A program made the translations under genes and the position numbers. 64,000 bases of DNA from Pseudeuparius sepicola (taxonomy: Eukaryota > Arthropoda > Insecta > Coleoptera > Anthribidae): assembly GCA_963920635.1 (NCBI GenBank), contig OY987304.1, positions 30,752,365 to 30,816,364 of the forward strand, in the 5' to 3' direction. How positions within the stretch are numbered: the first letter of the stretch is position 1; every line of letters starts with the position of its first letter. Below are positions 11,901 through 23,900 of this stretch, piece after piece. The notes beneath the pieces are model-generated. The model searched no databases, was not told where the DNA came from, and saw nothing but the letters and a program-made list of their open reading frames with translations.

Positions 11901-14900
11901 CTTCCCTTATTCCGTAACTAAATACTTAAAAAACATACAATTAGGGTAAATAGACTCACCTCAAGTTCACCAGATCTCCATTCTTCAGATGAATGCACCA
12001 AATGGATCGTCTCATTGTCTAACATGAAATTTTCTTTAGAAGGACATCGGGGTATTCTGTGATGCCTACTTGTATTAATTGAGGAAATCAGTAGTAGCAT
12101 AGTCATGAAAAGTACTAGACATGACACCAAGAACGTTAACCAGCATGTGTTGATGTAAGCTAAAATGTGGGTGAAATTAGTTAGGATTGTCAATAAACTC
12201 CTACATAATAATTAAGTATTATACTGGAATACCTAACCCACCAAACAGCAGTGGCCACCTGCAAAAATATATAGTACCGACTACAGCATGGAAGTGTCGA
12301 GTTGTAAAATGTAGACAATTATCGAGGGAATTATGAAAGTAAAAGTTTCAAATTTGTATTTTAAAAAATGGGAATTTTTTATCGTTTCTCATGAAACAAT
12401 TTATACCAACTTCTTCTGCAAGTGGCCATCAATTGCATTGTAAAGTTAAGGGGTTGCATCTTCGATGAATATCCCTGTACCGGACATATTATCACAGAAT
12501 ATATACCTAGCCTACGTCAGCACTATTTATTCTGTGATATTATGCAGATTGTTTTTGGGGCTAGCTCTCTCGCCAGCCTATTTTCTCATTCATGCCATTT
12601 CAATGAACTAAACATATTAGGTACTCCAGAAAAAGTCAACTCTTCGTGCCAAATAAATTATAACTTCCTATAATACGAGCAACAAATATTAATTTCAAAA
12701 AACACTTACTTTATCAAAAATTATTATATTTTGTTTTATATTCCTTATCAAATATTTTGATAACCTTTTTAAACGTGACATTTTCTACTATACTAACTCT
12801 TTCTGATAGGCTGTTCGGGCAAAGAAATCACTAGATTATTAGAGAGTCACTGGTGAGTGTAACTTAAAAAAATATTCCCCCTGTTTAAAATTATTGGTAT
12901 ATAATATATCTACTTTAATGCTTTTTAGATCACCATGAATATATTTTTATTCACAACCATTGTTATATCTCTATTGATCAACAACTCCGAATCACTCTGT
13001 CGTACGCAACGAACCCAAAACCAACAAAACGGTACCACTTGCCTTTTAGATCATCTGGATCCTGTAGATCCCCTAAAGCTAAAGATAGAATACCCAGAGT
13101 ATCTTTATCTGTCGATAAAAGGGGGTGAGATACCAAAAAATGCATTCGATAAAGTTCAGCCAGTAAAAGAGCTCTGGTTTATTGGTGGAAATATTACAAA
13201 GATTCAAGAAGGAGCTTTTGACAATTTGGAGAACCTCCAGAGTATTTCGATCACCAATACTACCATCAAGAAATTGGAGAAAGGGACATTTACGGGGTTA
13301 AATAATTTGCACACGCTGGCACTTAGTGGTAAGTAATAATAATTATTCTGTTATACTTGGCTGTTTTTATTCTCGACTTTTTAACATGCCTGTCAATAAA
13401 AAAGACATGAAAATTATGGGAAAATATGTAGGTATATGGCATCTTTACACTAAATTTCAAGAAACGATCGCCCAAAAGTAACCAAAATTATACGCCGTGT
13501 TTAAATTACAGCTAACTTTGAATTCGATTTAAATAAATGCGAAGTGGTGATCTACTACTGTATTTTCTGCGAAGGATTCAAAGATGCAACCGCCAAATAG
13601 GGGACACTAGTTAGTTATCTATGTACTTTAAACAATTGTAAGTAGGTACCTAAACTTAACATTAGCAATTGCCTTTATCCAAAACAATTTGTTTTGGTTA
13701 AGTTAATAATAATGATTTATTACGGAGTATAGGTGCGAATCATAAATATCACCCCTATTTTGATTTTGATGGGGCATCATCAATTCGAAGCTCTAAAGAA
13801 GTATACCTACTTAGTATTCATTTCTCGCCCAAAGGACCCATTTATTTTTCGCATAGAGAAGACAGAATACAAATATGTCAAATGGAACCCAACTTTAAGT
13901 GCCAATTAATATACAGCGAGCACGTAAAGGTTGCAATAAACTCGGTAAAACGTTGTACTGTTCGATTAAAAATTAAGCCTGCTTAAAAATGGAACTTTGC
14001 AAAAAATAAGCACTACAATGTAGGTACAGTCGTCTAATAAAGGAATGTCCAAAACTTAATAATTTATGACAAATTTAAAATTTATGAAGGTCAGTAATAG
14101 GAGAAGATAAACTACTAAAATGAAAAAACAAGAAAAGTGCGTTATTTTAAATGACGCTATTAAAAATAGTAGTTGCCATTTAAAAAATATATAGATGACC
14201 TCATAGCTTGGTTAGTAATGACGTCACAAGAACGAAAAATATGTCAAAATTATGTTGGACGTCGAAGCATTTTTTTAATGGCACGGTAAGCAACATTTTA
14301 CCGAATTTATTCCAACCTTTACTGTATTGTAAAGTACAATTCAGGAATGTTGGCGTACACGCCATACGTCATTAATAAAAGTCAATGAATCAAGCAAATC
14401 GAGGCTATAACCTCCAGTCTCGCAGATTTAAAAAGGAAACATTAATTAATAGTTCTATACGCAACCAGATAAACGCAGACTGCCTACCTCGGCGAATTCA
14501 CCCAAATTTTAAATTTATTGCGTACCTATTCTTTTTATATAAATACAAATTTTACTGATAAAGTGATATTCGCATCTATCTATTGAGTGACAACAATGCA
14601 AATATGGAAGGTAGAGAGTGTTATATTCTTTAAAACTTTAAGACTCTGTATTTTTCTTATAAGGCTTTCAAATCGAGAAATTTATACACACCGGCAATAT
14701 TTTTCGCTATTCTACTGATACTGATCCTAGAAGTTTGTGCATTTAATACTGAATCACCCTGTTTACGGCGACACTCTTTAATCGTTGACTGAAATAATCC
14801 TCACCCAACGCTTTAATGTTACCACCTGGGCTACATTGACACGATTTTTCATGATGTTCTCTAAAACGGTCTACTACTCAAAAAAAAAAACACAAAACAC

Positions 14901-17900
14901 TTCTTTATGCTTCTAATACAATGTTTCAACATTTTGTGTAAAGCAAAATTTATTTAAGAAACTTAGCTAGCATGTGCGTTAGAGGTGCCCCCTAGCGGCT
15001 ACGGTAAACCTGACTATACAGGGTGTCCCGTTAATAATGGTCCATAGAGCAACTGCACATATTTGGGGCCAAAATATGACGATTGAGGCTAATATGTCTT
15101 ACAGAAATGTTGTTTGTTTAAGAGATACCGGGCGTTGAAGTTCATTTTTTGAAATTGAATTATAGCCACATCTCCCAAAATAATCAAGCTGCTGAGCTGA
15201 AATTTGGCACTGCTGTATTTTTGGGGATGGAGAATAAGCTGAAAATTACAATTTTTACGTAACTCACAGAGGGCGCCACTTGCGTTGTTTTTGGATCAAG
15301 CTTTTACTCTTAACTTTTTTGAGGTTGTCTTTTTTGTCTTTCAGTGCCATCACTTTAGAGCATCTTTTCATTCTGTAACAAAAAGGTACTCTTGTTTCAT
15401 AACGATAAAATCAACCGTTTGCGTTGAAATTTGCAAAATGTACCCCAAAACACCTGTTAACACCCATATTCAAAACATAAAAGTTTCAGCTACCACTTTC
15501 AAATGTTACAAATCGACTGTACATTTAAAAGGAAGAAAAAAATGCCAGATGGGCATCGGTCGAAACACCATTCGTTTTCTTGAAATAGAGTGTTCAAATT
15601 TTGCCAAGTTTCAATCCGTTCCATTTTGAAAACAAAACATTTTTGGTACATTGTTCATAGCAATTTTTTTCTCACTTTAAATGGTACAGTGAATCTGTAA
15701 CATTTGAAAGTAGCAGGTAAAAATTTTATTTTTCGAATGTTGGAGTCTATAGGTGTTTCGGGGCACATTTTGCCAATTTCAACGCAAACGGTTGATTTTA
15801 TCGTTATGAAACAAGAGTACCTTTTTGTTACAGAATGAACAGATGCTTTAAAGTAATGGCCCTGAAAGACCAAAAAGATAACCTCAAAAAAGTTAAGAGT
15901 AAAAGCTTGATCCAAAAACAGCGCAAGTGGCGCCCTCTGTGAGTTACGTAAAAATTGTAATTTTCAGATTATTCTCCATCCCCAAAAACACAGCAGTGCC
16001 AAATTTCAGCTCAGCAGCTTGATTATTTTGGGAGATGTGGAGACATATTAGCCTCAATCGTCATATTTTGGCGCCAAATATGTGCAGTTGCTCTATGGAC
16101 CATTATTAACGGGACACCCTGTATAAGGTCATGCATGATGATTTTCCACCAATCCTTGCCAAAGGTGAATGAAGTCGGTCATCAATCCGTTGAAAAGTTA
16201 TGGCAAAAAACTACATTTGGGGTTTCTTTCCAAGGGCACCTGGGGCCCCTAATTTTGAACTTTGAACAAAACAAAAAACACGGGCCTCTTAATTTTTTGC
16301 GCTCATTACGGCTATGTATTTTATAGGGTGGCACTCATTCTGGAACACACTGTATATCCCACTAAATATACATGATTGATATTTAATTAGTCTGCGGCTA
16401 CCTTTGAATAAAGAAAAAGAACCCCCAGGAATAAGGAGCAAATTTGGGCTTAACGCTCGACCGGGACAGTCTCTGCACAGGGCGGGATGCCGTTTCCGTT
16501 TTTACAGTGGCCCGCACCTTTGAGTTGTTTCCATAAACTAATCGAGGCAGAAATCCACGCTTATGTCTTTAAGTTTAAGAATCATTGATAATACAGCAAT
16601 TCTAATTTTAAGTTTCCAATCATGTAGAAGTAACTACCTACACCATCGCCTATGCCGCTTTGGTGCATGGCCTCAAAAGTTAATTTAAATAACAAAATTA
16701 CTTACCGATGGATTATTATCCTCAAACATTTTAGTTTTGGCGGTCAGGGAAGTGCCACAAGCCGCACAGCTAAACATAATATCTCGAAAAAGTATCTAAA
16801 ATACCACATACTGACACCGCGTCAGATATAAAAGCATTGTGTCAAAACTTGGTTACTTTTCAGGGCGATTTTCGTCTCACGTATTTTATAATACACATAG
16901 AGCTTTGACTTCTTCCTGGGATTCTTTATTCAATTCAAAGGCCAAAGGCGCGTACCCTCTTGCTTTCTTTATTTATAGGTAGGTACATTTTAATATTCGT
17001 ATTTCAGATAATCAGATAGAACAGATAGATGTTGGAGCATTCGATGGTTTAGAAAACCTACAGCAACTGATTCTGAACAAAAATCATTTAAAAAAGATAG
17101 AAGAAAATACGTTCCAAGGACTCAAACTTCTAAGAGAACTTCACTTTAAAGATAATGCGGTTGAATATATTCACTTAAATGCATTGAACAATCTTAAGGA
17201 ATTGGCGTTGGTGACAGCTGGTCTTAAAAGGGACAATAACATAGACGAGAAAGCATTACTTTTACCCCATGTATTTCGGTACAGAATTTATTATTATTGC
17301 TAATTTTTAGGATTGTTACTGTTTGTTGCTATTTAATATTATTAATATTCTGATAAAGCTTTAGCTTTAGTATTAAAATGAACTTACCAGTCTTAGGAGT
17401 AATAATTGATTGTTTCATAACAACCAAACACAAGCGCTCGACGTATTAAAAAAATACTGTTCGATTTCGAAAGCATGTACCTAAAGTAGGTACCTATCAG
17501 TGAAACGAGGTATTTCCTATATTTTCGCATAATATATTATAATTTTCATTGTCAAGTTAGCGCATCTGTCTGGTATTAGGTATTAAAATCAAGGTGACAT
17601 AATTTAATTTTCGACGCATAATTATGTCATTACGTCAATTTTTAGTTCCTGAAATCTCGAATACAGTGTGACTACGGATAATGTGGACACTGGGCAGTAT
17701 TAAAACTAGGGAAGAAAACTGAAAACTTTTTCATTTCAGATTTCGAAATAAAATAAGAATTTCAAAAGAAATGGCTTGTGGCATATGGGACAAAATGCTT
17801 TGGTAATTGGCAACACCAAACTAGTTTCCAATATCTAATGGAAATTATGTATGGGTCCTTCGGAGGTGTGCAGACCACGACAGGTACCTGTTTCGGGCTT

Positions 17901-20900
17901 GTTGGCCCTCATCAGGCAGACGTAGCGCACCTCAACCGAAAAGACCCAAACACGTTCGCTAAGTGAAATAGGAACTAGTATAATGCGGTGAGCATTAACC
18001 ATCCAACGCCATCTAGCTGGTACTGCCAAAACCAGAGAAATGTGAGTGTGTATATATCGACCGGTCGATCGACATATAAAAAGAACTCGGCAAAGCGGCG
18101 CGGCGCGGTGGAAAAAAACAGAAGAAGCATACATACGGGGGCCAAGAAATCGTTTGATTCATCACCGAGTATCTTCTAATATATAGAAATCAACAAGGAT
18201 CGAATCGTGAGTTTCAATCCTCGTGTGCTTACGTCTATAGCCAAACGATGATTAAACAAAATGAATATTTAGCGTCCCCATTATAATTTTAAAAGAAATG
18301 GCTTGTGGCATATGGGACAAAATGCTTTGGTAATTGGCAACACCAAACTAGTTTCCAATATCTAATGGAAATTATGTATGGGTCCTTGGGAGGTGTGCAG
18401 ACCACGACAGGTACCTGTTTCGGGCTTGTTGGCTCTCATCAGGCAGACGTAGCGCACCTCAACCGAAAAGACCCAAACACGTTCGCTAAGTGAAATAGGA
18501 ACTAGTATAATGCGGTGAGCATTAACCATCCAACGCCATCTAGCTGGTACTGCCAAAACCAAAGCAATGTGAGTGTGTATATATCGACCGGTCGATCGAC
18601 ATATAAAAAGAACTCGGCAAAGCGGCGCGGCGCGGTGGAAAAAACCAGAAGAAGCATACATACGGGGGCCAAGAAATTCATCACCGAGTATCTTCTAATA
18701 TATAGAAATAAACAAGGATCGAATCGTGAGTTTCAATCCTCGTGTGCTTACGTCTATAGCCAAACGATGATTAAACAAAATGAATATTTAGTGTCCCCAT
18801 TATAATTTTAAAAGAAATGGCTTGTGGCATATGGGACAAAATGCTTTGGTAATTGGCAACACCAAACTAGTTTCCAATATCTAATGGAAATTATGTATGG
18901 GTCCTTCGGAGCTGTGCAGACCACGACAGGTACCCGCTGTGCGCTACGTCTGCCTGATGAGGGCCAACAAGCCCGAAACAGGTACCTGTCGTGGTCTGCA
19001 CACCTCCGAAGGACCCATACATAATTTCCATTAGATATTGGAAACTAGTTTGGTGTTGCCAATTACCAAAGCATTTTGTCCCATATGCCACAAGCCATTT
19101 CTTTTAAAATTATAATGGGGACACTAAATATTCATTTTGTTTAATCATCGTTTGGCTATAGACGTAAGCACACGAGGATTGAAACTCACGATTCGATCCT
19201 TGTTGATTTCTATATATTAGAAGATACTCGGTGATGAATCAAACGAGTTTCTTGGCCCCCGTATGTATGCTTCTTCTGGTTTTTTCAAAGAAAATGGTAC
19301 TACGCAGTACCATTTTCTTTGTTTTTTTCCACCGCGCCGCGCGGCTTTGCCGAGTTCTTTTTATATGTCGATATACAGGGTGAGTCACATCTAAAGGCAG
19401 AGCCGAAAACACAAGGTAGAATTCGCTAAAATAAGCACATATGCTTAATAAACATTAGCTCAAAAACGCTTGGTTCTCCATATACAGAGTGTTGAAACTT
19501 TTCCAAATATTTTTAATTTTTTTCTAGCTCGTTTAGGAATTATTTTATACATATTATGGGTTGTCATTTTGTGCAATAAATTGGCCCTGTTCAGATGAGC
19601 AGCGGCGTAGATACAAATAATGTTATTTTAAATGCCAGCATAATCACCTTGACACTAGTTTAAAAAATCCGAAATTACGAAGAAGCTGTACCAGAAATAA
19701 AAAAAAATACCAAGAGGCACTTTTTGTTCCAAATTAAATGGGCTATCCAAAAAAGGCAAAATTTTTGGTTTTGCACAGGGCCGTACTACTTTTTTTCTAC
19801 AATTATTTACAGTAACTATTTGTACCTACGCCGATGGTGATCGGAACGGGGTCAAATTATTCCACAAAATGGCAACCGTCCAGTGTATAATGTGTACCAA
19901 ATTTGGTTGGAATTCCTAAGTGGGATCGAAAGAAATTGAAAAAATATGTTATTTTTGGAAAATTTTCAACGCGCTGTATATGGAGAACCAAGCTTTTTTG
20001 GGCTAATGTTTATTAAGCATATGTGCTTATTTTTGCGAGTTCTACCTTGTGTTTTCGGCTCTGCCTTTAGATGTGACTCACCCTGTATACACACTCACAT
20101 TGCTTTGGTTTTGGCAGTATCAGCTAGATGGCGTTGGATGGTTAATGCTCACCGCATTATACTAGTTCCTATTTCACTTAGCGAACGTGTTTGGGTCTTT
20201 TCGGTTGAGGTGCGCTACGTCTGCCTGATGAGGGCGAACAAGCCCGAAACAGGTACCTGTCGTGGTCTGCACACCTCCGAAGGACCCATACATAATTTCC
20301 ATTAGATATTGGAAACTAGTTTGGTGTTGCCAATTATCAAAGCATTTTGTCCCATATGCCAGAAGCCATTTCTTTTAAAATTATAATGGGGACACTAAAT
20401 ATTCATTTTGTATAAGAATTTCAGAAAAATCTTAAAAACGTCTAACATTTTCTTATGTTGTTCTCTTGATTAGGTATAATAAATATTTTTTTATTATTGC
20501 ATCGATTATCGCTCTGTCACGAGATTGACAAACTCAAAGTTGAATAAAAGTAAGTATAATATTTAAAAAACGAAACAAAGATAATGATTTAAAATTTTAT
20601 ATCATTTTATTCATCGCGACGAGCAGATTTCAAAAATCTCTAAAAATATCTCCAAAATATATTAAGTCGTCCATTTGTGCCGTTGTATAAATTTTGGTAT
20701 CGTCAAAAATCTGGAACTTTTATAGGATTTGTTCCCACCTCGAAAAATAAGAAAGGCAATTTTCGGTTGGACACCGGATATGTACAGGGTGAGCGAAACT
20801 CCCAGGCCTACTGCGGGAACACAAAAATCAAAATAAAATTTCGAAAAGGGGTTCTTAAAAGGGACACACTAAGGTCCAATTATGGCCGAAAATTATGACG

Positions 20901-23900
20901 GGAAAATTGTCGCTGTGACGTCATCGATATTATTTTTCCAGAAACATAAAAAAAATTCCCTCTACATCGAAAGTCCTTATCATTCTCAACAACTTTTGTA
21001 GACAAATATTGTCTGTATCTTTTATTGTTCAAAATGTACAGGGTCAAATATATAAAAAACATGGATTTTTTCTAATCATTTTCCGAAATCTAGCTAGCCA
21101 TGGAAACAATTGACTTGACTTTGCCACGGGACTAAAGGTTTGATTGTAATCTTCTCATTTCACTTGCGAGTACTCTTTAATAAACAACCTTGCTTTGAAC
21201 TTTTCTACTGAACCATCTGGATTAGTCTTCACTTTAAATACCCACTTGCAAGGGAGAGCTTTCTTCTGCTGGGCAGTTCTTTTAGAATCCACGCTTTGTT
21301 CTCGTGAAGTGATTTTATTTCATTCTGCACTACAACTAGCCAATCTTCCCTAAGGGCACTCTGAAGAACTTCTTTAAAATTTTGAGGTTCTTCGATATTC
21401 ATTAACTTGGTGGCTATGGTCATGACAAATTCTTCGAATTTTTGGAGTTTCTTGATATCTGCTAGACTTCGGAGAATCATTTCTTCTTGCCCTAACTCTT
21501 TAATCTCTTCAATCTCGTTGCTTATTGCCTCCTCTTCATCTTCATGTTCTTCTGGTAAGACCATTTCTTCTTTTTCTTCCATTTCCCTAGATCCATCTGG
21601 ACTCTGGACATTCTCCATCTTTATCATTTATGTTGAACGAGGATGTCCATATAATGTTAAAAGGGGCTTCTCATCGAAAACTACATCGCGTGGTTAGACT
21701 CTCGACACCATATACGGTAGCCATCTTCATTGTCATATCCAATGAGAATACCTTTTATGTCTTTCTTCTAGATTTTTCTTCTTCGCTGCTTTGGAATTGT
21801 TCCTATAACCCTCATATGCTTGAGATTTGGTTTTCTGTTATATCAGACCTCATATGGGGACTTGTCGACAATGCTTGATACTCCTGACCTATTTAAAATG
21901 TAGGTGGCCGTATTTACCATTTCTGCCCACAAACTCTGAGGTATATTATCTCTTGAGTGCATAATTGCCTTATCAGTTTCAACAATGGTACGATTGTCTC
22001 TCTCTGCATAACCATTTTGTTGAGGTATATATGGCATGTCAAGTCTTTGTCTTATTCCGTATTCTTGAAGTGTATTTCTTGCTTTTTTATTGTCAAACTC
22101 TCCACCATTATCTCTTAAAAACTTCGGCGGGTACTTCAGCCTTTTCTTTTATGAAGAATGTAAATCTAAATCGGCTGAAATCATCTTTGAACAAAACGAA
22201 ATAGCGATAACTACTCTTTGATTTGCTGAAAGGTCCACATACATCGGAATGTATTATCTCACCCGGTGCATTATTTGTTCGTTCCTTTGTTCCAAATTTT
22301 AGTCTGTGAGCTTTACCATATACACAACCTTCCCATAATTCACTGTGTAAAGTTACGTTAATGCCAAGTTCTCTGGATAAGACAGCTTTAATGCGTTTCT
22401 GGTTTTGATGACCCAGTCTCTCATGGTAAAGTTAAAGTAAGTTACTACTTGACTCAGCTTGATTTACTTGACGAACTTCTCCACGTCTAGTATTTCGTAA
22501 AGCAAGCTGAAATAGCCCTCCATGACGACATCTTCTACCATGCAGCTTATTCTGACCATCAATAATTTTAAAGAAATATTGTTCAGCTATAGATACAAAT
22601 TCGCTTTGAGGACTTCTATCGTGTGCTGTCAATACAGAAAATAGGTTTTTCTTTATTTACTACGTATAACTAATAGCGTTGACGTATTTATTCTCACGGA
22701 TATAGCTTTATGTCCTGGAAAACAGATGGCTCTGATGGCTAACAATGTATTCTGCATTGTATTTTATCTCCGGAAAGCGCATGGTGAGCCAAAAATGTAT
22801 CAGACATGACAGCCGTGAGCAGTCTTTATTAATATATCAGACAACGCTAATAGGTTTTTCTTTATTTAATAAGTATAACTGTTCATACTGACCATTTTTT
22901 AAGGCTTCAACAGTTATGGTACCTTCCCTAAAGTTTTCATTGTATCACCATTCGCTGTGGTAACAGAGTATTATTACTCTCAGTAAAATAATGAAAATCT
23001 TCAAATAAATCTTTTCCATGGGAAATATGATTCGTGGCACCATTGTCAACATACCAATGTTCTGGATCATTTCATATTTGTTTAAAGAGTTACTAATTGT
23101 AGATATTGTTAAAGAATAGGGTAATTTCAACAGAATTTTTTTCATGGCTACCTCGATTTTCTCACAAGTGCTACTTTTTTGTCTTTAGAGATACAAGACT
23201 CGGGTTTCTTTTGTTTGGTTGCCAGGATAGAATCACTGGGAAATGCAAAGAAAAAATTCAATGGCATACTCGATTTCGCCGGAACACAGTTTTTTATGAT
23301 AGATAGAAAGACGGGACAAAGTGCGTTAGGTGCAGAAGATGAAATGACGCTGCGCCGAACAATTTTTTTCCACAGCCTACCCTGATCCTTCCTAGGTGAA
23401 TAACTTTCTCATTAGTAGAGATAGCCACTTACGGTTCTTTGTATCGACCCCAAATGCCAAGGGGAAAATTATCGAGTAATTATTTTTTCCATGGCATGCT
23501 CAGTTTTCCCAGAACAGATACAACTTTTTTGGTTGACGAGATAAAATTTCGTTTCTGCTGCGATGGAATGTGTACGGGAAAGGAAGGAAACCGATGGGAA
23601 AAAAATTTCCCTCGCCTTCAAGGGACAGTGGCATCGCAAAAAAACTCGTAGGTAGGCGTTTATAAGCCAGCCGCGGTTTCAGCGCGGCGACAACTTAATT
23701 GGCACCCCACAAGTTGGTGGCGTTCCGCGATCGGTACTTGTTCACTTCAAATGCTCTATTAACTTGTAAACGGAGGGATGCCGGCAGTCCAACGATTTCT
23801 GAAAAGCGTTGTGCCAATAATTCACTGGAGGCGTGGCCCACGCCTCCAGTGAATTATTTGTTCTGGGTAAATCATTATATGTCTGGCTGTACATGTTCCA

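Larger units (their letters stand above)
17764..20411. mobile_element. retrozyme-like array of hammerhead-ribozyme monomers
   Basis: Unit 1 is 17764-18290 (527 bp) and unit 2 18291-18809 (519 bp). Unit 3 starts at 18810 and breaks off near 18935, where the array inverts. The inverted part runs to 20411 and is interrupted by a MITE at 19376-20085. Each complete unit carries one hammerhead ribozyme (minus strand in the first part, plus strand after the inversion). The whole array is flanked by the direct repeat ATAAGAATTTC (17753-17763 and 20412-20422), a likely target-site duplication. There is no convincing coding sequence; the ~62-99 codon ORFs repeat only because the DNA repeats. Tandem monomers with type I hammerheads are known for retrozymes and Penelope-like elements. 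Family naming here is inference. Confidence 0.85.

Noticed and set aside
12422..12673. 83-codon plus-strand ORF between the LRR gene and the membrane exon
   Set aside because: No domain, no splice support, typical chance ORF length.
17778..20305. Repeated ORFs such as MAYGTKCFGNWQHQTSFQYL (plus and minus)
   Set aside because: They recur only because the DNA monomer recurs; different frames are open on both strands and they overlap the ribozyme.
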